Positions 1-11,388 of a stretch of 64,000 bases of DNA are shown here, piece by piece (the first letter of the stretch is position 1; the number at the start of each line of letters is the position of its first letter). The notes beneath the pieces were generated by a model. The model saw only the letters and a list, made by a program, of their open reading frames with translations. It had not been told where the DNA came from and did no database searches. A program made the position numbers and the translations under genes. Origin of the DNA: Hyperoodon ampullatus (taxonomy: Eukaryota > Chordata > Mammalia > Artiodactyla > Ziphiidae); contig OX457063.1 of assembly GCA_949752795.1 (NCBI GenBank), positions 70,269,783 to 70,333,782 of the forward strand. Reading direction: 5' to 3'.

Positions 1-2148
1 AAAAGCAAATAACCCTGAAAACTCAGTGATTTATGACCATAGACATTTACATGCTTTTATTCCCAATGTTTTATTTCTTGATTTAGGTGGTGTTTATCTG
101 AATGTATGCTTTATAATTATTCTTTAATCTATAAAACTATACATTTATGCTTTATGTACTTTTATTACATTATATTTCAAAGATTTTTTAATTCAAAAAA
201 TGGTAATGAATGAATTTTCCCAGGAATAGAATTTAGAGTTTAAAGAAAAGAGGTACTAGAATTTAACCCAAAGAGACTCTCATTAATAGTTGAAAGTTTT
301 CAGAAAAGAAATTGCTGACAAAGCAAAGAAAAACCAATCAGAGGAGGAATTGGAAATCTAGGAGAATGATGTGCCATGAAAGTAAAAAAAAAAAAAAAAA
401 GTGTTTCAAGGAGATATTGGTTAACTTCTTACAATGTTATAGAAAAGTTGTGAAAGATGATGACTTTCTATTTGAGCTCTAAAAGGAGCCCAAGCAGTGT
501 TCTATTCCATGCCCTCATTTTACAACTGAGATTTCAAGGAAGGAAGGAAAGGAGGGAAGGGGGAGGCATAGAGGAGGGAGAGAGGGAGGGAGGAAGGAAG
601 GAAGGAAGGAAGGAAGGAAGGAGGAAGGAAGGAAGGAAGGAAGGTAGTAGAAAGAAAAAGGTCCAGAAAGAGGAAAGAACTTGTACCATGCTATAGAAAA
701 GTAATTCTGGAAATAGAACTGAGTTCTTTGACTTCCCACCCAGTCTTAAAACATAAGAATTTTGTTCTGGCTCGAGTGGTGGGGTTATTACATTTCATGA
801 GTTTATACAGATGTTCTGTCAAATCTCTGATACTGGCTTCAGAATATAACAGTTAGAAATGTCCATTTTATTTACGGCTACTGGAATTTTTTAGTCTCTT
901 CCATTTTGGGGGAACTGTTATACTCTCCTTGCTCTTTCCTTCAGTATTAATTGCTGGGCATTCAGAAAAACTCACATTCAGCTGCTATGGGAAAAGCCTC
1001 ATACATACTGAATATTGAAAGCTCTCATAATAGAAAAGACTCTCCTTTCTCTTCTGCATTTCATTATTCCATGTGCTAACTTCTGCCCATTTGGAAGTTT
1101 TCCAATTCCTGGCTTCTTTTTGGACTACTTCTTCCATTTTACCCATTAACACAACATCCACAAAACATACTTTGCTAATCATCATCTTTTTCCTGTTTTT
1201 ACTGGTTCTGCATTACAGTAGTTCTGTGGCTCTACACTTATGTGGGAGCCAGATTCCTGGAAGCCTGACCATTCCAGGATATAGTTATACATTCAGAATT
1301 AAGAGCACAGCCTCTGGCCTATCAAAAGAACTTTGCAAAAACTCAGACCTTTATTCCTCAGAATGTCAAATGATTTACATTATTAACCACATAACATGCA
1401 GAGCTCAAAAAAGCTTATTACAGAGTTGACCTGATTAGAGAAAATTGGACACAGGAAATTCAAATGGAAGTATTAGGTGGGTCTATTGAGGCAGCTTCAT
1501 GTTATTGGTTAAAGAAGTAACATTTGATAGCAAGGGAAGAGATAGAGCAACTACAAAACAAGAACTGTACAAGCTCAGCAGTGTACAGCCATTAATGTAA
1601 GTCAAACCAAAAAAGGTCAGATTACATTCAGTGGATACCATTTAGGTAGGCAGGGAAGTGTGTAATACATTCCAGAAAGATTCCCATCAAAATATTTGTT
1701 TGTGTTTATTTGCTCTTTAGTTTTAGTGCTTAAAAGACAGTTTTAATAAGAACTCCTCAGTACTCAGCAGTGTTAGAATGATGAGGCATTCCTGTAACGA
1801 AGAAAATAAAAATAGCCCCTATATTTTCATCACTTTCATCAGCAGCATCTTTTTCTGATTATTTTTGCCTTGTCTTTCAAAAGAGACATTGAATAACTAC
1901 CTATGTCTCTCACCCACACAAATTCTTGTTTGTATTTGAAAATCTGTTTATTTGCAGTAACATTTTGCATGAAACATGCGGTACAAAAATAAAAGTAAAT
2001 TATTGAGTTCATTTACACATCTCATTAGATGATAGGACTAATGACGAATAATAATTGGAAATGGGTCCCTGATCTCTCGTATACAAATTCAGTCTATTTT
2101 GTTATATTTTCAGAGTGTTAATGCTTGTTTTCTTGTAAAAGAATGTTT
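1..2148. other. Unassigned AT-rich flank
   Basis: I recognise no exon, RNA gene or dated repeat here apart from an A-run at about 385-401 and the purine microsatellite at 537-644. Open frames are short (118 codons at most) and show no family features or splice-linked pattern. It serves as the left flank of L1-A. Old, diverged repeats could be present but are beyond what I can recognise by eye. Confidence 0.5.
537..644. repeat. (GGAA)n / GGGA purine microsatellite
   Basis: This tract of about 108 bp is almost pure purine on the plus strand. It begins as mixed GGAA/GGGA and becomes nearly perfect GGAA repeats from about 590 to 643, with one GGAGGAA interruption near 621. GGAA is the core of the ETS-factor site, so multimers can act as binding platforms in some cells, but nothing here shows such use. 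The open frames across it are by-products of the 4-bp period. Confidence 0.95.
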
Positions 2149-2161
2149 AAAAATATTGAAT
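2149..2161 (+). repeat. Left TSD of L1-A
   Basis: The 13-mer aaaaatattgaat lies directly before the L1-A 5' end and recurs exactly at 11376-11388 after its 3' end. The A-rich start fits the L1 endonuclease preference for TTTT/AA-type nick sites. It defines 2162-11375 as one insertion event. Confidence 0.8.
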
Positions 2162-3267
2162 GGGGGGTGGGACCTTTGAGACGGCAGGGTAGTAAGACAT
2201 GGACATCACCTTCCTCCCCACAAATACATCAAAAATACATCTACATGTGGGACAACTACTACAGAACACCTACTCAGTGCTGGCAGAAGACCTCAGACCT
2301 CTCAAAAGGAACAGAAGCCTAAGGACAACCTACACGCAGAGGTGGGGCCAAAACCAAAGCTGAACCCCGGGAGCTGTGCAAACAAAGAAGAGAAACGGAA
2401 ATCTCTCCCAGCAGCCTCAGGAGCAGCGGATTAAATCTCCACAATCAACTTGATGTACCCTGCATCTGTGGAATACCTGAATAAACAACGAATCAACCCA
2501 AAATTGAGGTGGTGGACTATGGGAGCAACTGTAGACTTGAGGTTTGCTGTCTGTGACTGACTTGTTTCTGATTTTTATGTTTATCTTAGTATAGTATTTA
2601 GTGCTTGCTACCACTGGTGGATTTATTTATTGGTTTGTTTGCTCTCTTCTTTTTCAAAATTACTAATTTTTTTAATTTTAAAAATTAATTTTTTTTTTCA
2701 TGATTTTATTTTAATTATATTTTTGGAATTTTTTTTCTTTCCTTTTTTTCTCCCTTTTCTTCTGAGCCATGTGGCTGACAGGGTCTGGTGGTCTGTCCTG
2801 GTATCAGGCCTGAGCCTCTGAGGTGAGAGAGCCAAGTTCAGTACACTGGACTACCAGAGACTTCCCAGCTCCACGTAATATCAATCAGCGAGAGCTCTCC
2901 CAGAGATCTCCATGTCAACATGAAGACTGAGCTCCACCCAATGGCCAGCAAGCTCCAATGTTGGACACCCCATGTCAAACAACTAGCAAGACAGGAACAC
3001 GACCACACCCATTAGCAGAGAGGCTGCCTAAAATCATACTAAGTACACAGACAATGCAAAAAACACCACTGGATGTGGCCGAGCCACCAGAAAGACAAGA
3101 TCCAGCCCCACACACCAGAACACAGACACCAGTCCCCTCCACCAGGAACCTTACACAAGCCACTGAACCAACCTTACCCACTGGGGGCAGACACATAAAA
3201 AAAAAAATGAGAACTATGAACCTGCAGCCTGTGAAAAGGAGACCATAAACACAGTGAGTTAAGCAAA
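2162..3267 (+). promoter_or_regulatory. L1-A 5' UTR, lacking the GC-rich core
   Basis: The first 150 bp and the segment from about 2328 onward match the L1-D 5' UTR. The roughly 0.9-kb CpG-rich block that separates these parts in L1-D (about 59.9-60.8 kb) is absent. The T-rich stretch at 2640-2760 matches the pyrimidine-rich part of other copies. In an active L1 this region holds the internal Pol II promoter. Here the YY1-like element seen in L1-D has decayed (gacggcag in place of gatggcgg), so promoter activity is unlikely. Confidence 0.7.
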
Positions 3268-4159
3268 ATGGGAGGACAGAGAAATATGCAACAGATGAAG
3301 GAGCAAGGTAAAAACGCACCAGACCAAACAAATTAATAGGAAATAGACAGTCTACCTGAAAAAGAATAAAGAATAATGAAAGTAGAGATGATCCATATCT
3401 TGGAAATAGATTGGAGAAAATACAAGAAACGTTTAATAAGGACCTAGAAGAACAAGAGAGCAAACAAACAATAATGAACAATACAATAAATGAAATGAAA
3501 AATTCTCTAGAAGGAATCATTAGCAGAATAACTGAGTCAGAAAAACGGATAAGTGACCGGGAGGATAAAATAGAGGAAATAACTACTGCAGAGCAGAATA
3601 AAGAAAAAGAATGAAAAGAATTGAGGACAGTCTCAGAGACATCTGGGACAACATTAAAACGCACCAACATTCGAATTATAGGGGTCCCAGAAGAAGAAGA
3701 CAAAAAGAAAGGGTCTGAGAAAATACTTGAAGAGATTATAGTTGAAAACTTCCCTAATATGGGAACGGAAAGAGTCAATCAAGTCCAGGAAGCACAGAGA
3801 GTCCCATACAGGATAAATCCAAGGAGAAACACACCAAGACACATATTAATCAAACTATCAAAAAATAACTACAAAGGAAAAATATTAAAAGCAGCAAGGG
3901 AAAAGCAACAAATAACATACATGGGAATCCCCATAAGATTAACAGCTGATCTTTCAGCAGAAACTGTGCAAGCCAAAAGGGAGTGGCAGGACATACTTAA
4001 AGTGATGAAAGGGAAAAACGTACAACCAAGATTACTCTACCCAGAAAGGATCTCATTCAGATTTGATGGATAAATTAAAAGCTTTACAGACAAGCAAAAG
4101 TTAAGAGAATTCACACCACCAAACCAGCTTTACCACAAATACTAAAGGAACTTCTCCAG
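3268..4159 (+). pseudogene. L1-A ORF1 (RNA-binding protein), broken
   Basis: ORF1 of L1 encodes a trimeric RNA-binding nucleic-acid chaperone that coats L1 RNA in the cytoplasm. I place the start at ATG 3268, whose first residues (MGGQRNMQQMKEQGK) match the starts of the ORF1 copies at 55531 and 58561. A stop follows about 22 codons later. The coiled-coil part is open at 3411-3614 and the RRM plus C-terminal domain at 3621-4073, in another frame. A nonsense change (FDG then stop, at 4071-4073) precedes the conserved C-terminal region, and the usual TAG terminator at 4157 has become CAG. It cannot make a full protein. Confidence 0.85.
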
Positions 4160-4217
4160 GCAGGAAACACAAGAGAAGGAAAAGACCTACAATAACAAAC
4201 CCCAAACAATTTAAAAA

Positions 4218-4468
4218 ATGGTAATAGGAACAAACATATCGATAATTACCTTAAATGTAAATGGATTAAATGCTCCAACCAAAAGACATAGACTGGCTGA
4301 ATGGATACAAAAACAAGACCCATATATATGCTGTCTACAAGAGACCCACTTCAGACCTAGGGACACATACAGACTGAAAGTGAGGGGATGGAAAAAGATA
4401 TTCCATGCAAATGGAAATCAAAACAAAGATGGAGTAGCAATACTCATATCAGATAAAATAGACTTTAA
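4218..4468 (+). pseudogene. L1-A ORF2, 5' part (endonuclease start)
   Basis: ORF2 begins at ATG 4218 with MVIGTNISIITLNVNGLNAP, the N-terminus of the APE-like L1 endonuclease, and includes the conserved LQETH motif (catalytic glutamate). The frame is open to the point where L1-B was inserted, after about 84 codons. The same reading resumes after L1-B at 7407 (IKTI...). ORF2 products nick target DNA and prime reverse transcription on it. This piece alone has no activity. Confidence 0.9.
4455..4468 (+). repeat. Left TSD of nested L1-B
   Basis: The 14-mer aaaatagactttaa is repeated exactly at 7393-7406. The copy is endonuclease coding sequence of L1-A (the DKIDF region), duplicated when L1-B inserted. 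Confidence 0.92.
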
Positions 4469-7392
4469 TACAAAAGATCATGAGAGATTATTACAAGCAA
4501 CTCTATGCCAATAAAATGGACAACCTGGAAGAAATGGACAAATTCTTAGAAATGCACAACCTGCCAAGACTGAATCAGGAAGAAATAGAAAATATGAACG
4601 GACCAATCACAAGCACTGAAATTGAAACTGTGATTAAAAAATCTTCCAACAAACAAAAGCCCAGGACCAGATGGCTTCACAGGCGAATTCTATCAAACAT
4701 TTAGAGAAGAGCTAACACCTATCCTTCTCAAACTCTTCCAAAATATAGCAGAGGGAGGAACACTCCCAAACTCATTCTACGAGGCCACCATCACCTTGAT
4801 ACCAAAATCAGACAAGGATGTCACAAAGAAAGAAAACTACAGGCCAATATCACTGATGAACATAGATGCAAAAATCCTCAACAAAATACTAGCAAACAGA
4901 ATCCAACAGCACATTAAAAGGATCATACACCATGATCAAGTGGGGTTTATTCCAGGAATGCAAGGATTCTTCAATATACGCAAATCAATCAACGTGATAC
5001 ACCATATTAACAAATTGAAGGAGAAAAACCATATGATCATCTCAATAGATGCAGAGAAAGCTTTTGACAAAATTCAACACCCATTTATGATAAAAACCCT
5101 GCAGAAAGTAGGCATAGAGGGAACTTTCCTCAACATAATAAAGGCCATATATGACAAACCCACAGCCAGCATCGTCCTCAATGGTGAAAAACTGAAACCA
5201 TTTCCACTAAGATCAGGAACAAGACAAGGTTGCCCACTCTCACCACTCTTATTCAACATAGTTTTGGAAGTTTTAGCCACAGCAATCAGAGAAGAAAAGG
5301 AAATAAAAGGAATCCAAATCGGAAAAGAAGAAGTAAAGCTGTCACTGTTTGCAGATGACATGATACTATACATAGAGAATCCTAAAGATGCTACCAGAAA
5401 ACTACTAGAGCTAATCAATGAATTTGGTAAAGTAGCAGGATACAAAATTAATGCACAGAAATCTCTGGCATTCCTATATACTAATGATGAAAAATCTGAA
5501 AGTGAAATCAAGGAAACTCTTCCATTTACCATTGCAACCAAAAGAATAAAATATCTAGGAATAAACCTACCTAAGGAGACAAAAGACCTGTATGCAGAAA
5601 ATTATAAGACACTGATGAAAGAAATTAAAGAGGATACAAATAGATGGAGAGATATACCATGCTCCTGGATTGGAAGAATCAATATTGTGAAAATGACTCT
5701 ACTACCCAAAGCAATCTACAGATTCAATGCAATCCCTATCAAACTACCACTGCCATTTTTCACAGAACTAGAACAAAAAATTTCACAATTTGTATGGAAA
5801 CACAAAAGACCCCAAATAGCCAAAGCAATCTTGAGAACGAAAAATGGAGCTGGAGGAATCAGGCTCCCTGACTTCAGACTATACTACAAAGCTACAGTAA
5901 TCAAGACAGTGTGGTACTGGCACAAAAACAGAAATATAGATCAATGGAACAGGATAGAAAGCCCAGAGGTAAACCCACGCACATATGGTCACCTTATCTT
6001 TGATAAAGGAGGCAGGAATGTACAGTGGAGAAAGGACACTCTCTTCAATAAGTGGTGCTGGGAAAACTGGACAGGGACATGTAAAAGTATAAGATTAGAT
6101 CACTCCCTAACACCATACACAAAAATAAGCTCAAAATGGATTAAAGACCTAAATGTAAGGCCAGACACTATCAAACTCTTAGAGGAAAACATAGGCAGAA
6201 CACTCTATGACATAAATCACAGCAAGATCCTTTTTGATCCACCTCCTAGAGTAATGGAAATAAAGACAAAAATAAACAAATGGGACCTAATGAAACTTCA
6301 AAGCTTTTGCACAGCAAAGGAAACCATAAACAAGACCAAAAGACAACCCTCAGAATGGGAGAAAATATTTGCAAATGAAGCAACTGACAAAGGATTAATC
6401 TCCAAATTTTATAAGCAGCTCATGCAGCTCAATAACAAAAAAAACAAACAACCCAATCCAAAAATGGGCAGAAGACCTAAATAGACATTTCTCCACAGAA
6501 GATATACAGACTGCCAACAAACACATGAAAGGATGCTCAACATCATTAATCATTAGAGAAATGCAAATCGAAACTACAATGAGATATCATCTCACACCAG
6601 TCAGAATGGCCATCATCAAAACATCTAGAAACAATAAATGCTGGAGAGGGTGTGGAGAAAAGGGAACACTCTTGCACTGCTGGTGGGAATGTGAATTGGT
6701 ACAGCCACTATGGAGAATGGTATGGAGGTTCCTTAAAAAAACTACAAATAGAACTACCATATGACCCAGCAGTCCCACTACTAGGCATATACCCTGAGAA
6801 AACCATAATTCAAAAAGAGTCATGTACCAAAATGTTCATAGCAGCCCTATTTACAATAGCCCGGAGATGGAAACAACCTAAGTGTCCATCATCGGATGAA
6901 TGGATAAAGAAGATGTGGCACATATATACAATGGAATATTACTCAGCCATAAAAAGAAATGAAATTGAGCTATTTGTAATGAGGTGGATGGACCTAGAGC
7001 CTGTCATACAGAGTGAAGTAAGTCAGAAAGAGAAAGACAAATACTGTATGCTGACACATATATATGGAATTTAAGGAAAAAAATGTCATGAAGAACATAG
7101 GGGTAAGACAGGAATAAAGACACAGATCTACTAGAGAATGGACTTGAGGATATGGGGAGGGGGAAGGGTAAGCTGTGACAAAGCAAAAGAGAGGCATGGA
7201 CATATATACACTACCAAACGTAAAGTAGATAGCTAGTGGGAAGCAGCCGCATAGCACAGGGAGATCAGCTCGGTGCTTTGTGACCGCCTGGAAGGGTGGG
7301 ATAGGGAGGGCGGGAGGGAGACGCAAAAGGGAGGAGATATGGGAACATATGTATATGTATAACTGATTAAATTTGTTTAAAAAAAATGAAAA
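4469..7392 (+). mobile_element. 5'-truncated LINE-1 (L1-B) nested in L1-A
   Basis: This 2.9-kb element starts inside ORF2 at a sequence (atacaaaagatcatgag) that in complete copies lies about 0.85 kb downstream of the interrupted endonuclease site. It carries the reverse transcriptase, the C-terminal region and a 3' UTR, and ends in an A-rich tail at 7379-7392. The 14-bp TSD and the tail are standard for target-primed reverse transcription with incomplete cDNA. Its ORF2 is much better preserved than that of L1-A, so it is clearly younger. It has no promoter, ORF1 or endonuclease. Confidence 0.92.
4475..7074 (+). pseudogene. L1-B ORF2, RT and C-terminal part, three +1 frameshifts
   Basis: This is the partial ORF2 reverse transcriptase. 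The first segment (from about 4480 to 4635) encodes the linker before RT. After a frameshift, the long open stretch 4643-6484 carries the [13 protein letters not shown] motif, the [11 protein letters not shown] motif and the catalytic FADD at 5348-5359. The C-terminal region with its Cys-rich segment ([18 protein letters not shown]) is open at 6525-6764 in another frame, and the last part (ending HIYGI) closes at 7074. Against L1-C, each frameshift is one extra A in an A-run (4636-4641, 6437-6444, 6735-6741). I see no other in-frame stop between them. It is non-functional as read because of truncation and shifts. Confidence 0.9.
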
Positions 7393-7406
7393 AAAATAGA
7401 CTTTAA
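7393..7406 (+). repeat. Right TSD of nested L1-B
   Basis: Exact copy of the 14-mer at 4455-4468. It follows the L1-B A-rich tail, and L1-A ORF2 resumes from it. Confidence 0.92.
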
Positions 7407-10400
7407 AATAAAGACTATTACAAGAAACAAAGAAGGACCCTACATAATGATCAAGGGATCAATCCAAGAAGAAGATATAACAATTGTAAATATTTATGCA
7501 CTCAACATAGGAGCACCTCAATATATAAGGCAAATGCTAACAGCTATAAAAGTGGAAATTGACAGTAACACAATCATAGTCGGGGACATTAACACCCCAC
7601 TTTCACCGATGGACAGACCCTCCAAAATGAAAATAAATAAGAAAACAGAACCTTTAAATGATACATTAAACAAGGTGGATTTAATTGATATTTATTGGCC
7701 ATTCCATCCAAAAACAACAGAATACACTTTTCTCAAGTGCTCATGGAACATTCTCCAAGATAGATCATATCTTGGGTCACAAATCAAGCCTTGGTAAATT
7801 TAAGAAAATTGAAATCATATCAAGTATCTTTTCTGACAACAACGCTGTGAGACTAGATATGAATTACAGGGAAAAATAATCTGTAAAAAATAAAAACATA
7901 TGGAGGCTAAACATTACACATCTAAATAACCAAGAGATCACTGAAGAAATCAAAGGGGAAATCAAAAAAGAGCCAGAAGCAAATGACAGTGAAAACATGA
8001 TGACCCAAAACCTATGGGAAGCACAAAAGCAGTTTTAAGAGTGAAGTTTATAGCAATACAATTCTACCTCAAGGAAAAAGAAAAACCTCACATAAACAAC
8101 CTAACCTTACACCTAAAGCACTTAGAGAAATAAGAACGAAAAAAACCCAAAGTTAGCAGAAGGAAAGAAATCGTAAAGATCAGAAATAAATGAAAAAGAA
8201 ATGAAGGAATCAATAGCAAAGATCAATAAAATTAAAAGGTGGTTCTTTGAGAAGATAAATAAAATTGATAAACTCCTAGCCAGAGTCATCAAGAAAAAAA
8301 GGGAGAAGACTCAAATCAATAGAATTAGAAATGAAAAAGGAGAAGTAACAACTGACACTGCAGAAATACAAAGAATCATGAGGGATTACTACAATCAGCT
8401 ATATGCCAATAAAATGGAAAACCTGGAAGATATGGAGAAATTGTTAGAAAAGCAGGCGACTGAACCAGGAAGAAATATAAAATATAAACAGACAAATCAC
8501 AAGCACTGAAATTGAAACTGATTAAAAATCTTCCAACAAACAAAAGCCCAGGACCAGGTGGCTTCACAGGCTAAATTGTATCAAACATTTAGAGAAGAGC
8601 TAACACATATCCTTCTCAAACTCCTTCAAAATCTAGCAGAGGGAGGAACACTCCCAAACTCATCCTACAAGGCCACCATCACCCTGATACCAAAACCAGA
8701 CAACGATGTCACAAAGGAAGAAAACTACAGGCCAATATCACTGTTGAACATAGATGCAAAAATTCTCAACAAAATACTAGCAAACAAAATCCAACAACAC
8801 ATTAAAAGGATCATACACTATGATTAAGTGGGGTTTATCTCATTAATGCAAGGGTTCTTCAATATATGCAAATCAATCAATGTGATAAACCATATTAACA
8901 ATTTGAGGGACAAGAACTGTATGATAATCTCAATAGAGGCAGGAAAAGCTTTTGACAAAAGTCCACGCCCATTTATGATAAAAGCTCTCCATAAAGTAGG
9001 CAAAGAGGGAACCTACCTCAACATAATAAAGGCCATATATGACAAACCCACAGCCAACATCATTCTCAATGGTGAAAAACTGAAAGCATTTCCTCTAAGA
9101 TCAGGAACAAGACAAGGGTACCCAGTGTCAGCACTGTTATTCAACATAGTTTTGGAAGTTTTAGCCACAGCAGTCATAGAATAAAAAGAAAAAAAGGAAT
9201 CCAAATCAGAAAAGAATTAAAGCTGTCACTGTTTGCAGATGACATGATACTATGCATAGAGAATCCTAAAGATGCTACCAGAAAACTATGAGAGCTAATC
9301 AATGAATTTGGTAAAGTAGTAGGATACAAAATTAATGCACAGAAATCTCTTGCATTCCTATACACCTATGATGAAAAATCTGAAAGAGAAATTAAGGAAA
9401 CACTCCCATTTACCATTGCAACAAAAACAATAAAATACCTAGGAACAAACCTACCTAAGGAGACAAAAGACCTGTATGCAGAAAACTATAAGGCTCTGAT
9501 GAAAGAAATTAAAGATGATACAAACAGATGGAGAGATATACTATGTTCTTGTATTGGAAGAATCAAAATTTTGAAAATGACTCTACTACCCAAAGCAATC
9601 TACAGATTCAGTGCAATCCCTGTCAAACTACCAGTGTCATTTTTCATAGAACTAGAACAAAAAATTTCACAATTTGTATGGAAACACAAAAGACCTTGAA
9701 TAGCCAAAGCAATCTTGAGAAAGAAAAACAGAGCTAGAGGAATCAGGCTCCCTGACTTCAGACTGTACTACAAAGCTACAGTAATCAAGACAGTATGATA
9801 CTGGCACAAACACAGGAATATAGATCAATGGAACAGGATAGAAAGCCCAGAGATAAACCCATGCACATATGGTCACCTTATCTTTCATAAAGGAGTCAAG
9901 AGTATACAACGGAGAAAAGACAGCCTCTTCAATATGTGGTGCTGGGAAGACTGGACAGCTGCATGTAAAAGAATGAAATTAGAACACTCCCTAACACCAT
10001 ACACAAAAATAAACTCAAAATGGATTAAAGACCTAAATGTAAGGCCAGACACTATAAAACTCTTAGAGGAAATCATAGGCAGAACACTCTTTGAGAAAAA
10101 TCGCAGCAAGATCCTTTTTGACCCATCTCCTAGAGAAATGGAAATAAAAACAAAAATAAACAAATGGGACCTAATGAAACTTAAAAGCTTTTGCACAGCA
10201 AAGGAAACCATAAACAAGATAAAAGACAACCCTCAAAATGGGAGAAAATATTTGCAAATGAAGCAACTGACAAAGGATTAATCTCTGAAATATACAAGCA
10301 CCCCATGCAGCTCAATAACAAAAAACAACCCAATCCAAAAATGGGCAGAAGACCTAAACTGACATTTCTCCAAAGAAGATATACTGATTGCCAACAAACA

Positions 10401-10944
10401 CATGAAAGGGTGCTCAACATCACTAATCACTAGAGAAATGCAAATCAAAGCTTCAATGAGGTATCACCTCACACCGGCTAGAATGGCCATCATCAAAAAA
10501 TCTAGAGTAAATGCTGGAGAGGGTGTGGAGAAAAGGGAACCCTCTTGCACTGTTGGTGGGAATGTCAATTGATACAGCCACTATGGAGAACAGTATGGAG
10601 GTTCCTTAAAAAACTAAAAATAGAACTACCATATGACCCAGCAATCCCACCGCTGGCCATTTGCGCTGAGGAAACCAAAAATCAAAAAGAGTCATGTACC
10701 ACAATGTTCATTGCTGCACTATTTACAATATCCAGGACATGGAAGCAACCTAGGTGTCCATAGACAGATGAACAGATAAAGAAGATTGGGCACATATATA
10801 GAGTGGAATATTACTTAGCCATAAAATAATGAAATTGTGTTATTTGGAGCGAGGTGAATGGACCTAGAGTCTGTCATACAGAGTGAAGTACGTCAGAAAG
10901 AGAAAAACAAATACCGTATGCTAACACATATATATGGAATCTAA
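7407..10944 (+). pseudogene. L1-A ORF2, 3' part (endonuclease end, RT, C-terminus), heavily broken
   Basis: This continues the ORF2 that starts at 4218. It shows, in order, the rest of the endonuclease ([13 protein letters not shown] and the HPKTTEYTF region near 7600-7740), the linker, the RT core with FADD at 9232-9243, and the C-terminal part ending HIYGI at about 10944. The frame changes many times (open pieces 7447-7797, 8201-8509, 8558-8827, 8828-9184, 9499-9699, 9934-10281, 10545-10763), and there are also point stops, for example the TAA at about 8825. This is far more damage than in L1-B, as expected for the older host element. Confidence 0.88.
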
Positions 10945-11375
10945 AAAAAAAAAAAAACATGGTTCTGAAGAACCTAGGGGCAGGACAGGAATAAAGACTC
11001 AGACATAGAGAATGGACTTGAGGACATGGGGAGGGGGAAGGGTAAGTTGGGACGAAGCGAGAGAGTAGCATTGATATATATATACGCTACCAAATGTAAA
11101 ATAGGTAGCTAGTGGGAAGCAGCTACATAGCACAGGGTGATCAGCTTGGTGCTTTGTGACCATCTAAACAGGTGGGATAGGGAGGGTGGGAGGGAGATTC
11201 AAGAGGGAGGGTATATATGGGGATATATGTATACATTTAGCTGATTCACTTTGTTATACAGCAGAAACTAACACAACATTGTAAAGCAATTATACTCCAA
11301 CAAAGATGTTTAAAAAAATAAAAAGAATATACTGTACAACATAGGGAATATAGCCAATATTTTATAACAACTAGA
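10945..11375 (+). other. L1-A 3' UTR and tail
   Basis: The 3' UTR contains the G-rich stretch (gggaggggg, ggtgggatagggaggg) typical of these L1s and ends with cattgtaaagcaattatactcc followed by an A-rich run at 11310-11328. A further 47 bp (11329-11375) precede the right TSD. That extra piece resembles another artiodactyl L1 3' UTR and may be read-through sequence carried along with the insertion. Confidence 0.75.
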
Positions 11376-11388
11376 AAAAATATTGAAT
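11376..11388 (+). repeat. Right TSD of L1-A
   Basis: Exact copy of the 13-mer at 2149-2161. Confidence 0.8.

Larger units (their letters stand above)
2162..11375 (+). mobile_element. Full-length LINE-1 (L1-A), interrupted by nested L1-B
   Basis: This autonomous non-LTR retrotransposon runs in the order 5' UTR, ORF1, ORF2, 3' UTR on the plus strand. Its 5' end aligns by eye with the 5' end of L1-D near 60.9 kb, read in reverse. Removing L1-B and one target copy leaves about 6.28 kb, the usual size of a complete mammalian L1. A 13-bp TSD flanks it. ORF1 and ORF2 carry frameshifts and stops, so it is inactive. It must be older than L1-B, which interrupts its endonuclease coding region at 4468. 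Confidence 0.88.

Noticed and set aside
2975..3778. 267-codon minus-strand open frame
   Set aside because: It is the antisense of the L1-A 5' UTR and ORF1. Similar antisense frames occur over the other ORF1 copies.
4469..7392. Independent full L1 next to L1-A
   Set aside because: It has no 5' UTR, ORF1 or endonuclease, and its TSD is internal L1-A coding sequence, so it is a nested truncated copy.
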